A model generated the notes under the pieces. It did not search any database, had not been told where the DNA came from, and worked only from the letters and a program-made list of their open reading frames with translations. A stretch of DNA of 64,000 nucleotides from Oscillatoriaceae cyanobacterium Prado104 (GTDB lineage Bacteria; Cyanobacteriota; Cyanobacteriia; Cyanobacteriales; Microcoleaceae): NCBI GenBank assembly GCA_025454405.1, contig JALOON010000001.1, positions 124,001-188,000 of the forward strand, given 5' to 3'. The position numbers were made by a program, and so were the translations under genes. Positions 16,411-26,767 of the stretch are shown one piece after another. Numbering within the stretch: the stretch's first letter is position 1; each line of letters begins with the position of its first letter.

Positions 16411-16547
16411 CCCTAACTATTTTCTGTCGCGACAATACACAAATACAATACAACTTCCCGCAAACTAAGTTTGCGGGAAGGTGCAAATTGATAGTTAGCA
16501 TTGATGTCAACTGAAGTAACAACCGCTTAAGACTAAAAACTTTGAAA

Positions 16548-16715
16548 AATCTCGCTTTTACCCAAGTCTAGATCCCCCTAAATCCCCCTTAAGAAGGGGG
16601 ACTTTGAGAGCGATTCCAGTCCCCCCTTAAGAAGGGGGACTTTGAGAGCGATTCCGGTCCCCCCCTTCTTAAGGGGGGCTAGGGGGGATCGGATTTAATG
16701 ATTAAACAGTAGTTT
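16548..16715. repeat. R5 repeat element
   Basis: A 165-bp element in the 392-bp spacer between the CHASE2 kinase and DUF928 genes. It contains AAGTCTAGATCCCCCTAAAT, two AAGAAGGGGGACTTTGAGAG units, CTTAAGGGGGGCTAGGGGGG and ends ..TTTAATGATTAAACAGTAG. The non-palindromic edges (CCAAGTCTAGATCC at one end, TTAAACAG at the other) recur in the copies at 12845, 48345 and 63203 (inverted), which defines the element's limits. It splits what might otherwise be a continuous operon. Confidence 0.8.
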
Positions 16716-16802
16716 GCGTTTGTGTTTGATATTAAGTTGACACCTATAGGCAGTGTCGTGTCCCTAGGTCGAGCCGATTAAAATAAAAATTACCAAATCG
16801 AA

Positions 16803-18728
16803 TCAAAAAAATCCAAACCACCACCGCCGTTTCACCGACCAAGTTAACTCGCATACCATCCCCCTCGGATGATTCGGATAGCGCCGAAACGTTCCGCCTA
16901 ACTGTTTGGCTAAGTTGTTTGCTAACTGCGTTCCCAATCCAGAAGGTGGGATTTGAACATTGCCATCTGCGATCGCCTCCGAATTGCAATTTGTTTCAGC
17001 CGCTGTTGGGGTTTCTGCATAGCCATTATCCGCCACCCGAATCACCAGCCGATCGCCCTCTTGAGTGCAAATTACTGTCAATCGAGTGGCTTCGATCGCG
17101 TGTTTACCCACATTGCGGATCGCTTCTTCGAGAAAGCGGCAGAGTCCTCGCTTGTGTTCCAATCGCAAATTCTCAGCGTTCAAAGGATCGAATTGAACTA
17201 TTTTGCATCTGAGCGTTTGGAGATAGGGCAAATCGTGTTGTAGCGTGTCGTCATAAACTTTGTAAAGCAATTCATGCAGGGGAGATTGTAAACCTAATTC
17301 GATCGAACTTCCCCCGCAAAAATTCTGTTCGTTCAGGCTCGCTTCTCGCTGGATCGAACCGTAAACTTCCCGCAATTCTCGATTCAGGCGCTGCAAATCC
17401 GATAGATAGGATGGCGGCAATTCTTGTTCCCCAGCGCTTCTCAACATCCCGACTAAAGTTTGTAAAGGGCCGCTATGAATTGCGTTAAAAATCTGTTCGA
17501 TCGCAAACTGACGTTCCTCCAACCGCAGTTGCAATTCCTGTTGGTAGCGGTAAAAAAGTGTGGCGATCGAACCCGTTCCATTAAGCACCAAAATTACCAA
17601 CACGGGGACGATCGGCACCCACCATCCCCACAAAATTAATCCGTAACCAATCGCGATCGGGCTGATGGTGACAACTCCCAAACCGCACAAAAGTTTCAAG
17701 GGCGATCGCAGCAACTGCCCCAGACTCATCCCCAACAGTCCCCAAGCGACAATCCACAGAGTTTCCCAGCCCTCTCCCAACACCTGCAGCAACGGCCGCC
17801 CGTCCAGTACCGCGCTGAGAATTTGGCTGGTAGCGTGGGCCTGCATTTCGACTCCGTAAATCCGTCCGGGATTGATGCCCGCGATCGCGCCGGAACTTGC
17901 CAAATCCTTCGCGCTAAAAGACATCATGCCAATCAGCACAATTTTGCCTCGAATCCAATCCGGGTTGACTTGTCCCGATTTGATTTGCGAGAGAGACAGC
18001 ACGCGAAACGGCTGTGGCCCGCTGCGAACATTTAACAAAATTTGGTTGCCGCCTGCATCGGCTGCTACATATCCACCAGAGTTGGGTTGTACTCTGGTTA
18101 ATTCAACGCTGCCGAAGCGCATCGCATCTCGATCGCGAATTCCATTGCCCAACTTAATGCCTCGGGCTGCTAAATACCTTTCTGCCAGCCGGATCGTCAA
18201 GGAAAAACGGTACTCGTGTTGGGGGTTGCTAGCGCCCAACAAACTGCGGCGCTGGTAGCCATCGGCATCCGGAATGGTATCGGCAAAGCCAACTTGTTCG
18301 GGCGGCAGCGCGGGGGGGGGCGCAACTGTAAAGCCGTTGCGATCGGGCAGGGCAATTTCTACTCCAATGATATTCTTGCTGCTGCGCAACACTGCTGTCA
18401 GTTCGGCATGACCGGGTTCAACCGGAATGTTGCGGGTGATATCGAGTCCGATCGCGATCGGTTGATAGGCCTGCAATCGTTTAAGCAAATTGGCAAGATC
18501 GCGATCGGGAATGGGATAAGCTTTGGCGCGATCGATATCTTCCTCGGTAAGGCCGACGATGACAATTCGTTCGTCCGTTGGTTCGGGGGGACGCAAGCGC
18601 ATCAATCGATCGAGCGCTACCAATTCTAAAAACTGAAACGCACCCATCAATCGAGCCGCGATCGTAGCGACAATCAAAATTAATCCTGGCCGCGAACCCC
18701 GCCACCAAATCGCGTTCTTTACTTTCAT
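16803..18728 (-). CDS. CHASE2-domain sensor histidine kinase
   Basis: 641 residues from ATG 18728. A first membrane helix (about 10-30) precedes the extracytoplasmic CHASE2 domain (about 35-300: LDRLMRLRPPEPTDERIVIV, IGLDITRNIPVEPGH, GKIVLIGMMSFSAKD). Then three membrane helices lie within about 320-395. The cytoplasmic part has a NarL-class phosphoacceptor region (IEQIFNAIHSGPLQTLVGML, His near 415) and an HATPase: N-box RFLEEAIRNVGKHA, G1 VADNG, G2 GLGTQLANNLAKQLGG. It should autophosphorylate on His in response to an unknown periplasmic or membrane cue. The NarL-like regulator at 19541-20212, same strand, is the likely partner, separated only by an inserted toxin-antitoxin pair. Confidence 0.9.
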   Translation of the reverse strand: MKVKNAIWWRGSRPGLILIVATIAARLMGAFQFLELVALDRLMRLRPPEPTDERIVIVGLTEEDIDRAKAYPIPDRDLANLLKRLQAYQPIAIGLDITRNIPVEPGHAELTAVLRSSKNIIGVEIALPDRNGFTVAPPPALPPEQVGFADTIPDADGYQRRSLLGASNPQHEYRFSLTIRLAERYLAARGIKLGNGIRDRDAMRFGSVELTRVQPNSGGYVAADAGGNQILLNVRSGPQPFRVLSLSQIKSGQVNPDWIRGKIVLIGMMSFSAKDLASSGAIAGINPGRIYGVEMQAHATSQILSAVLDGRPLLQVLGEGWETLWIVAWGLLGMSLGQLLRSPLKLLCGLGVVTISPIAIGYGLILWGWWVPIVPVLVILVLNGTGSIATLFYRYQQELQLRLEERQFAIEQIFNAIHSGPLQTLVGMLRSAGEQELPPSYLSDLQRLNRELREVYGSIQREASLNEQNFCGGSSIELGLQSPLHELLYKVYDDTLQHDLPYLQTLRCKIVQFDPLNAENLRLEHKRGLCRFLEEAIRNVGKHAIEATRLTVICTQEGDRLVIRVADNGYAETPTAAETNCNSEAIADGNVQIPPSGLGTQLANNLAKQLGGTFRRYPNHPRGMVCELTWSVKRRWWFGFF

Positions 18729-18941
18729 CACGTACACCCCATTCGGCGAATTTCAAGATATTCAAGCATTTATTTGTAACTCACCTACCACAAGAAAGGC
18801 TATATTTAGCTATTAGTTCCGATGGACAAACAATGGTAAATGGTTGTACCAAGGGAATTTTGCAAATTTGGCACAAAGATTAATGTGGCATTTGAGGGAA
18901 AGAATGTAAGTTTATATTGATAATTCTGAGATAGTCTTGTC

Positions 18942-19250
18942 ATGACCGCCTATTCCATTGAAGTAACCGACTTAGCGGTTGAAGAACTGAAGGGAATTCG
19001 TGCCTTCGATCGTCGTCCAATTATAGAAGTCATTCACCAGCAACTCACCCGCGAACCCACAGTCATTACGCGAAATCGCAAACGTCTTAAGCCTTTAGTA
19101 CCCAATTTTGAGGCTGTGCCTCCCATTTGGGAATTGCGGGTAGAAGACTATCGAGTCTTCTATGATGTAGATGAGGAAGAGAAAATCGTTTACATTCGAG
19201 CAGTCCGTCACAAACCACCCGGACAAATAACAGAGGAGATCGTGAGATGA
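18942..19250 (+). CDS. RelE/ParE-superfamily toxin
   Basis: 102 residues with the compact RelE/ParE fold signature: SIEVTDLAVEELKGI helix start, central RLKPL region, WELRVEDYRVFYDVD strand pair and a basic end (IRAVRHKPPGQ). RelE-like members cut ribosome-bound mRNA and ParE-like members poison gyrase; the sequence alone does not settle which. The gene overlaps the antitoxin by four bases (ATGA), with the toxin first, the reverse of the usual order. It lies on the opposite strand to the two-component genes on either side, as an inserted module would. Confidence 0.85.
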   Translation: MTAYSIEVTDLAVEELKGIRAFDRRPIIEVIHQQLTREPTVITRNRKRLKPLVPNFEAVPPIWELRVEDYRVFYDVDEEEKIVYIRAVRHKPPGQITEEIVR

Positions 19251-19507
19251 AACAGCTAAGCTTAGAACAATTGTCCGAACAATTACAGGAATACGTGCGA
19301 TCGGCTCAACAAGAACAAATCTTGATTACTCAAAATGGCAAACCGATCGCGCTCTTGCTAGGACTGGAAGACTTTGACCCGGAGCAATGGAACCTGCAAT
19401 TTTCAGTAGAGTTTTGGGAAACGATCGGCGATCGCCGTCAGCGTCCCACAGTGCCCTTGTCTGTAGTAGAAGCGCAGTTAGAAGAGTTAGATTTAAATAC
19501 AGACTGA
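19247..19507 (+). CDS. Phd/YefM-type antitoxin
   Basis: 86 residues. The N-terminal half (SLEQLSEQLQEYVRSAQQEQ, ILITQNGKPIALLLGLEDFD) is the Phd/YefM DNA-binding domain: a helix followed by the ITQNGKPIA hairpin. The acidic C-terminus (VVEAQLEELDLNTD) should fold on the toxin. It is translationally coupled to the toxin gene by the ATGA overlap. Antitoxins of this type repress their own promoter, which here would lie in 18738-18941. Confidence 0.85.
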   Translation: MKQLSLEQLSEQLQEYVRSAQQEQILITQNGKPIALLLGLEDFDPEQWNLQFSVEFWETIGDRRQRPTVPLSVVEAQLEELDLNTD

Positions 19508-19540
19508 TATCGTGACTGCGCGCTCCGGCTGCATCGCTAA

Positions 19541-20212
19541 CTAATCGATCAGTCCTACTTCTCTAGCTCGCACTTCTGTCTGAATTCGCAAATTTTTGTC
19601 ATCATCGCGATACACTTCTAGCACATCTCGAATCTTCTCCCAATAATACTGGATTGTTCGTTCGGAAACATTCATCCGTTTGGCGATCGCCGTATCCTGT
19701 AAACTCTCTTGAAAAGCCAATTGCAGCACCTGCATCCACTCGGGTTTGAGTTGCAGCCCATTGCGGATTTCTCTAGGCGTACAAATCCGCTCGCGCAGCG
19801 CCCAATCGACCATTTCTAGCAAATCTTTCACCGACTGGCTCTTATCAACAACTGTAAATCCGCCCATGTGATTGTCGATCGACGGTTTCAGGCACACCAA
19901 TGTGCGAACATGAGCACTCTGCACCACGATATTCAAATTCGGATACTTTTCCATCAACGTTTTGAGAAGTTGATGCCCTGAATTAGCCTGAGCAGTTTCG
20001 CCGATCGCCTCTGGCATCACCAGATCTACAATTACTAGATTAGGGTGTGCCTCCTCTACCTGCAAGAGGGCTGCCCGAGCGGTCGAAGCTGACACAATAT
20101 CTGCATTTGGATACTCCTGCTTCAGAATGCTAAGCGTACCGCCTAACACCATCGCATGATCGTCCACGACTAAAAAGGTTCGTTTTTCCGGTTGAGGTAA
20201 AGTCTGGGGCAT
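19541..20212 (-). CDS. NarL/LuxR-type response regulator
   Basis: 223 residues. The receiver domain has the acidic pair (LVVDDHAMV, about 16-18), the phospho-acceptor Asp in LVIVDLVMPE (about 60) and the conserved Lys in VVDKSQS. There is an insertion after VMPE (AIGETAQANSGHQ). The output domain is a helix-turn-helix (SLQDTAIAKRMNVSERTIQYYWEKI, about 168-195), LuxR-like in layout. It probably controls transcription after phosphorylation by the CHASE2 kinase encoded downstream at 16803-18728 (inference from position and kinase class). Confidence 0.88.
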   Translation of the reverse strand: MPQTLPQPEKRTFLVVDDHAMVLGGTLSILKQEYPNADIVSASTARAALLQVEEAHPNLVIVDLVMPEAIGETAQANSGHQLLKTLMEKYPNLNIVVQSAHVRTLVCLKPSIDNHMGGFTVVDKSQSVKDLLEMVDWALRERICTPREIRNGLQLKPEWMQVLQLAFQESLQDTAIAKRMNVSERTIQYYWEKIRDVLEVYRDDDKNLRIQTEVRAREVGLID

Positions 20213-20721
20213 AGTTCGATCGGTACGTCTCTAATCGCCAATTAATTGGACAAACGTGTACTCAGCATACAAAATAAAACCTTGACGCCTCAAAAGCGGT
20301 CATTGTTTAGCGGATAGCTGCAGCACATCGTCAGTTTGTTAATCCGTTCTCTTCTTAGAATAAAGGCATTGTCTGGATTCCGTCCTGCCTTTGCCCGCAA
20401 AATAAGGCTGTGGAGGTCGGCAAGGAAAATTGCGCTAAAGTGCAATTGTGTCGATCGCATTGCCAAAAATTCAAAATTTCTATTAAGTAAGTTCTTGTAA
20501 ATTGATTCTCTCACAATTGACTGTTGACATTTTACAGCAAAAAGTTGACAATCGATCGACAATCAAAATTTTCCCATCTTCCCATCTGACAATTAACAAT
20601 CTAAAATCCCCAATCTTCCCATCTGACAATCAACAATCCCCATCCAAAATCTCAAATCCCAAAATTCCTCAATCTCAAATCTCAAATCTCAAATCCTCAA
20701 TCCCCAATCTACAATCGCCCT
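20213..20721. repeat. 509-bp spacer ending in a heptamer-type tandem repeat (STRR)
   Basis: The first 350 bases are unremarkable AT-rich sequence without a supported gene. From about 20570 to 20716 the spacer is built from variants of CAATCCCCAAT / AATCTCAA / CCCATCTGACAAT, ending 5 bases before the sbcC start. No ribosome binding site is visible in it. Confidence 0.7.
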
Positions 20722-23700
20722 ATGCGTCCCCTAGAACTATTGCTTGAAGGATTTACTAGCTTTCGTCGCGAGCAGCGTTTGGACTTTTCCGAACTCGATT
20801 TATTTGCGATCGTCGGTGCTACTGGTGCGGGCAAGTCTTCACTATTAGATGCGATGACTTATGCTCTTTTTGGCACGACAATTCGCAGCGGCAAACAAGT
20901 AGCAGATTTGGCAAGTCAAGGTAGCAAAAATTTAAAAGTACAGTTGCGCTTCGCAGTAGGTGCGGCACAGTATCGGGTGACGCGTACCTGGCGGTTTCGC
21001 CCGAAAACTCCCGAGAATAAAGTGATTTTGGATTGCTGGCAAAACGGCAGTTGGGAAACTGTAGGAACGAGTATTGTTGCCGTTCAAAATACGATCGAAC
21101 AAATTTTAGGCATGGATTTCGATACTTTTACGCGATCGATTGTCTTGCCTCAAGGGAAGTTTGATGAGTTTATTAAAGGCGATACTTCCAAACGCCGGGA
21201 AATTTTGCGACAATTAGCGGGATTTGAAGTTTTTGAGCAAATGCGGAAGGAAGCAAACGAGCTCGCCAAGTTGCTGAAACAGGAACGGGAAATGGTGGAA
21301 AGGCAGTTAGGCGATTTGAATGCGCCGCCTGCAGATGAGGTGACAGAAAAACGATCGCGCTTAGCTATTTTAGAACAGCAATTGCCTCAGTTCGATCGCG
21401 CTGCTGCTGAGGCTCAAAAGGCTTTAGATGAAGGGGAAATGCTGTTTTTGCAAATTAATAAATCGCGCCAGTTGCAGCAAAAGTTGGCTGAATTAAATGC
21501 TAGCGCGCCGGAAATTGAACTTTTAACTTTACGTTTGGTAAATGCGCAAACGGCCGATCGATTGCAGGGCGAGCGGGCTTTAGTCGAACAAGCACGCAGT
21601 CAAGATGCAGCGGCTGAAAGTGCGTTTAAATTATCGCAAGAAAAGTTAATTAAAGCTCGATCGGACTTAGACTTGCAGCAGCAGCAAGTCGATGCAGCGA
21701 GGGCAAAATCGGCAGAAATTGCGCCGCAAATCAAGGCGCGAGAGGATGCTTTAGCTGCTGCTAAAGTATATGAAGAACAGCGCGCGCAGTTAGATAAAGA
21801 AGTGAAAGCAGCGCAAACTTTGCAACAGGAAAAATTGCGCTCTTTGCAAGCAGCAGAAAAAGAAGTGCAAGCTGCTAACAGCAAAATGCAGGGCGCGGGA
21901 TTGTTGGTAACTCAAGCAGCAGCTTTGTTGGAACAATATGCGGTGGGAGGCGATCGTTTGGAGAAGTTGCAGCAAATTTCGCCGCTATTAATGGAGTTTC
22001 AGCTAATTGCCAAACAGGAAAAAAATCAGCAGCAGCAGTTAGAGAAAGCAGCGAGCGAGCGACAAAATGCCCAACATAATTATACTCAACTTGCGACAAA
22101 TTTGGCAACTGCGGAACTTCGGGTAAAAGAGTGCAGTCGCGAGTTAGAAGTGGCAGAGGTAACTAATGCGGAATCTGCCCGTTTGCATAGCGTTGCTGCT
22201 GTCAGAATGTCACTGAATCCTGGCGATATTTGTCCTGTTTGTGGGGGGGAGCATCCCGAGAGCGATCGACTTCCTGTGTTACCGCCATCTAATATAATAG
22301 ATACTGCCGAATTGCGACAGAAATTAACAGCAGCCGATCGAGTTTTTCAAACCGCCCAACTGGCTGCTGCTGAGGGAAAAAGCGCTGTGACGGCGCGCTT
22401 GCAGCAGGAATCAGAAATTGCTCAAATGCTAGAATTGACACTGCAAAGAGTTGCCGAATTGCAGCAGCAAATTACCGATATTTTGGGCGATGCTGGTTGG
22501 GAAGCGTTGCAGTTACAGCAGGAATTTGCTAATCTGAGAGAGAGCGATCGACAGTATCGCGAAGCGGCGCAACAGTTCCAACAAGCCTCAGTAGAATACG
22601 ACAGATTCCAGCAAATATTTAGTTTTGCCGAAGCTACTAAAACAGCCAAACAAAAAGAATATCAAGAAGCGATCGCGGAATCGGAACGCCGCCAACAGCA
22701 ATTGCAAATTTGCTCGAACGCGCTTTATCAAATTACGCAATATCAACCTTACGCTAATTTAGCAAACGCGCTGGCAAAAGACAAGCTAGATTTAGCAAAC
22801 CTCCTAGCTGTTGCGGAAAAAAATTATCAAGCTGCTCAAAATACGGCAATTCAAGCAGCAGAAAGAAACGAACAGGCGCGAGAATTGTTGGCACAAGCTA
22901 CTGTTAAAAAAGAGCAGTTAAATTTGGATTGGGAAGCAAAATTAAGGGCGGCGGAGTTTACAGAAACAACTTTTTTAGCAGCCGTTGCCACCGCTGCGGA
23001 ACAATCTAAATGGGAAGAGGCGATTCGGGAACATCGAGAAACAAAGATTCAATTAGAAACGCGATTGCAAGATGCGATCGAAACTATTGCAGGCAGGACT
23101 ATCGATGAAACTACTTTAGCACGCGCGCGATCGGCTAAAGATGCAGCCCGCGAAAATCTCAAACAAGCAAATAACGATCGCGCCGAACTTTTAGCCTGGA
23201 TTCAAGTAGCCGAACAAAACCTGGAACAAGCCGAAAGACTGTTGCAGCAAATCACCAATTTTACGGAACAAGAGCAAACCTATCACACTTTAGCTCAGAA
23301 TCTCAAGGCTAACGAATTTCAATCTTATATTTTAGAGCATTTGGAAGCCGAATTAGTGAGCAGCGCGACAGTAATTTTGCAAGAATTAACAGAAAACCGC
23401 TACGCGTTAAAAATCCAAGATGGCGAATATTGGGTAGCAGATAATTGGAATGGCGGCGAAGCGAGAAGAGTGCGCACTCTTTCCGGCGGCGAAACCTTTG
23501 CAGCTTCCCTGTCAATGGCTTTAGCTTTGTCGGAAAAACTATCTCAAGGAGCTCAGTTAGGTAGCTTGTTTCTGGATGAAGGATTCGGTACTTTGGATGC
23601 GGAAACACTGGAAAGCGTGACGCAAATTTTAGAATCTTTGCGGCAGCAAGAAAGGTTGATTGGAGTGATTACGCACGTGCGGGGATTGGGGGAAAGATTG

Positions 23701-23763
23701 CCCGCACAAATTAAAGTGTTTAAGTCGCCGCAAGGTTCGAGAATCGAAGTTGAAAGAGTGTGA
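20722..23763 (+). CDS. sbcC: SbcC-like exonuclease subunit (SMC/Rad50-type ATPase)
   Basis: 1013 residues. Walker A is GATGAGKSSLLDAM (about 32-40). Long Ala/Gln/Glu-rich coiled coils flank a zinc-hook CPVCGG (about 504-507). The C-terminal lobe has the ABC signature TLSGGETFAASLSMALALS and Walker B SLFLDEGFGTLD, then ITHVRGLGERL. Family members pair with the SbcD nuclease to process hairpins and DNA ends; no sbcD is present here, so it must be encoded elsewhere. A hairpin-processing enzyme is of interest in a genome this rich in palindromic repeats. Upstream is an STRR rather than a visible ribosome binding site. Confidence 0.92.
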   Translation: MRPLELLLEGFTSFRREQRLDFSELDLFAIVGATGAGKSSLLDAMTYALFGTTIRSGKQVADLASQGSKNLKVQLRFAVGAAQYRVTRTWRFRPKTPENKVILDCWQNGSWETVGTSIVAVQNTIEQILGMDFDTFTRSIVLPQGKFDEFIKGDTSKRREILRQLAGFEVFEQMRKEANELAKLLKQEREMVERQLGDLNAPPADEVTEKRSRLAILEQQLPQFDRAAAEAQKALDEGEMLFLQINKSRQLQQKLAELNASAPEIELLTLRLVNAQTADRLQGERALVEQARSQDAAAESAFKLSQEKLIKARSDLDLQQQQVDAARAKSAEIAPQIKAREDALAAAKVYEEQRAQLDKEVKAAQTLQQEKLRSLQAAEKEVQAANSKMQGAGLLVTQAAALLEQYAVGGDRLEKLQQISPLLMEFQLIAKQEKNQQQQLEKAASERQNAQHNYTQLATNLATAELRVKECSRELEVAEVTNAESARLHSVAAVRMSLNPGDICPVCGGEHPESDRLPVLPPSNIIDTAELRQKLTAADRVFQTAQLAAAEGKSAVTARLQQESEIAQMLELTLQRVAELQQQITDILGDAGWEALQLQQEFANLRESDRQYREAAQQFQQASVEYDRFQQIFSFAEATKTAKQKEYQEAIAESERRQQQLQICSNALYQITQYQPYANLANALAKDKLDLANLLAVAEKNYQAAQNTAIQAAERNEQARELLAQATVKKEQLNLDWEAKLRAAEFTETTFLAAVATAAEQSKWEEAIREHRETKIQLETRLQDAIETIAGRTIDETTLARARSAKDAARENLKQANNDRAELLAWIQVAEQNLEQAERLLQQITNFTEQEQTYHTLAQNLKANEFQSYILEHLEAELVSSATVILQELTENRYALKIQDGEYWVADNWNGGEARRVRTLSGGETFAASLSMALALSEKLSQGAQLGSLFLDEGFGTLDAETLESVTQILESLRQQERLIGVITHVRGLGERLPAQIKVFKSPQGSRIEVERV

Positions 23764-24185
23764 ATAAATACATGCTCGAATTTTTGGCAAGCAAAGCTGT
23801 TTGATTCGATACAGAGAGTGTGAGGTGCGTCAGTAGATTAATCCAACAGGTTTATATTCCGATCGACAGTTATTCAAGCGCCCGATCCAGCAACTGAAGT
23901 GGATAGAGTAGAGCAAATTATTATCCCAGAACTTCGGAAGGTGGACGATTTGATAAATCAACTAATGAAATAAATAAATAAATAAATAAATAAACCCCCA
24001 ACAATTGCTGGAGGTTGAATTTTTGCCTAAAACTGCAGTTATTTCAAAGAGTTTTAAAAAAAGGGGGGAGCAAAAGTATTACTGGTTCCTAGGCTCTGCC
24101 TGGGAACCCAGATCCCGAGGCTCTGCCTCGCTTCGGGGTAGAATGCCCGATCGCGCAATTTAGATATAGAATGTAAACTCAGGTT
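23764..24185. repeat. Spacer with short coding relic, tetranucleotide run and R2
   Basis: Near 23866-23973 an open stretch without a start codon ends VEQIIIPELRKVDDLINQLMK and looks like a decayed gene tail; its family is not recognised. Its stop codon begins a run of AAAT units (23970-24000). CCCCCAACAATTGCTGGAGG with a following TTTTTG (about 23995-24025) could be a terminator. R2 lies at about 24083-24142 (CCTAGGCTCTGCCTGG and CGAGGCTCTGCCTCG). Confidence 0.5.
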
Positions 24186-24202
24186 ATGATAACGATTATC
24201 AT
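24186..24202. promoter_or_regulatory. Fur-box-like palindrome
   Basis: ATGATAACGATTATCAT is a perfect 7-3-7 palindrome and matches the Fur/FurA operator core (GATAAT..ATTATC type). No strongly supported gene starts just after it. Possible targets are the short frame at 24238 or the Crp-type regulator gene at 24692. Confidence 0.6.
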
Positions 24203-24237
24203 GAAGGAATGAGTCAATCTAAAATCGGCGAGCGGGT

Positions 24238-24465
24238 TTGGCCTTCGAGTATCAATTACAGCAAATTATTATCAATAAGTTCGTGCAAACACTTGACTCT
24301 CAAGCGGTGCCATCCAGCGTCTCGGCAACCCCCCGCCGTGTCATAGGAGTCGGAAATATCGGACGATCGCCCGGACGAGTCACCTACACTCTCTACAACC
24401 CCGACACCGATACCGTCAACTTCCGCCAATTCTCGTACTCCGCCCGCAAAGGCTTTCAACCTTGA
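24238..24465 (+). CDS. Doubtful short ORF (75 aa)
   Basis: The frame opens at 24223 and has only a TTG start (24238). The product has a middle basic Gly/Pro section (ATPRRVIGVGNIGRSPGRV) and ends in an aromatic, basic stretch (FRQFSYSARKGFQP). Composition is protein-like, but no family is recognised. An ATG frame from 24209 in another phase stops after about 44 codons. It sits 36 bases after a Fur-box-like palindrome, so it could be an iron-regulated small protein or a gene relic. Confidence 0.3.
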   Translation: MAFEYQLQQIIINKFVQTLDSQAVPSSVSATPRRVIGVGNIGRSPGRVTYTLYNPDTDTVNFRQFSYSARKGFQP

Positions 24466-24691
24466 GAATTCACAGCATATCGCTGTTATGCAAGCAAAAA
24501 CCGAGGGTTGTTACTAAAATCCTGCGCTATAGCGCCGAAATTAGCTAAAAAACCCGGTTTCTTTAATACCTGCGCCCCAATCCCAGCATTCAAGGGCTAC
24601 TGGAACTCGATGCCAGCTATTTGACATAAATTATCAATTATTTTAAACTGCAGATTGTACTTAAGTAGCGGTAGCGATCGACCGCAATACT

Positions 24692-25261
24692 ATGACTCTT
24701 GCCATCCAGACACCAGTCTTGTACCCGAATTTGCCACCGAAGGCTTTCATCACCCGCCAGCTAGTTCCCGTGCCGCCTAAGGGCTTGCTGCGCATCGAAC
24801 GGGGAATAGTCCGAACATTTACGTGGAACGAACAGGGAACAGCAATGACGCTGGGATATTGGGGAGTTGGAGACGCCATCGGTCATGCGCTGTCGGGCAT
24901 TAAACCCTATCAAATCGAGTGCAAAACTCCTGTTGAAATTAGCTATATTCCCGAACATTTATCTCCTCAGTTTTTAGGTGAAATTTTTCAACACATCCAG
25001 CAAACTCAGGAATTTTTCTGCATTGTGCGGCAGGATTGCCTGCGCGATCGCCTGATAAGATTGTTAATTTGGTTGGGACAAAAATTTGGTCGAAATATCG
25101 AACAGGGACGGTTAATCGATTTGAGATTAACTCATCAAGAAATTTCCGAGGCGATCGGCATTACTCGGATTACAGTAACGCGGTTGATGGCGAGATTGGC
25201 AGAAGAAGGAGTTATCGATCGATCGCGCCCTCAATACATTGTTTTAACTTCTTGTTTTTGA
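24692..25261 (+). CDS. Crp/Fnr-family transcription regulator
   Basis: 189 residues, somewhat short. The N-terminal half is a reduced cyclic-nucleotide-binding-type barrel (RIERGIVRTFTWNEQGTAMTLGYWGVGDAIG). I see no canonical cAMP-binding Arg-Ser phosphate cassette and no cysteine set for an iron-sulphur cluster, so the ligand is unknown. The C-terminal HTH_CRP domain is clear: LRLTHQEISEAIGITRITVTRLMARLAEEGVI (about 145-177). It lies between two Fur-box-like palindromes and next to hemB, which makes a role in iron or tetrapyrrole control plausible (inference). Confidence 0.88.
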   Translation: MTLAIQTPVLYPNLPPKAFITRQLVPVPPKGLLRIERGIVRTFTWNEQGTAMTLGYWGVGDAIGHALSGIKPYQIECKTPVEISYIPEHLSPQFLGEIFQHIQQTQEFFCIVRQDCLRDRLIRLLIWLGQKFGRNIEQGRLIDLRLTHQEISEAIGITRITVTRLMARLAEEGVIDRSRPQYIVLTSCF

Positions 25262-26398
<1,137 letters not shown>

Positions 26399-26767
26399 AT
26401 TCTCGATCTGGGAAGCGCAGATTCCAGCAGATAAACACAGATTAACGCAGATAGTCTGAAGATAGTTTGCCAGTTTCTCAAACTTCTCTCTCTGTGCGAT
26501 CTGTGTTTCTCGTGTTTCTCGTTCCCAGGCTGTGCCTGGGAATGCAGATCCGGAGGCTCTGCCTCCTGCGGCTCAGTCATTTTATTGGAATAACAATAAT
26601 AATTGTAGCTTTTTGAGGCAGCATATTGGCGATCGAGCAACTGCGATTGTACAGGAAATCATCGGAGTTAGGTTGATTGCGATGGGAATAGTCATATTAT
26701 TAAAGCTGGAGTAGCGATCGTGAAAAACCGTTGGATTAAATGGGTTAAGTTTAGCCTAAGAGCTTTG
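26399..26767. repeat. 369-bp spacer with R2 repeat
   Basis: R2 at about 26519-26575 (CCCAGGCTGTGCCTGGGA, then GGAGGCTCTGCCTCC). The short frames across it are made of repeat sequence and are not supported. After it the sequence is AT-rich with an AATAACAATAATAATTG stretch; no gene or clear terminator is seen. Confidence 0.6.
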
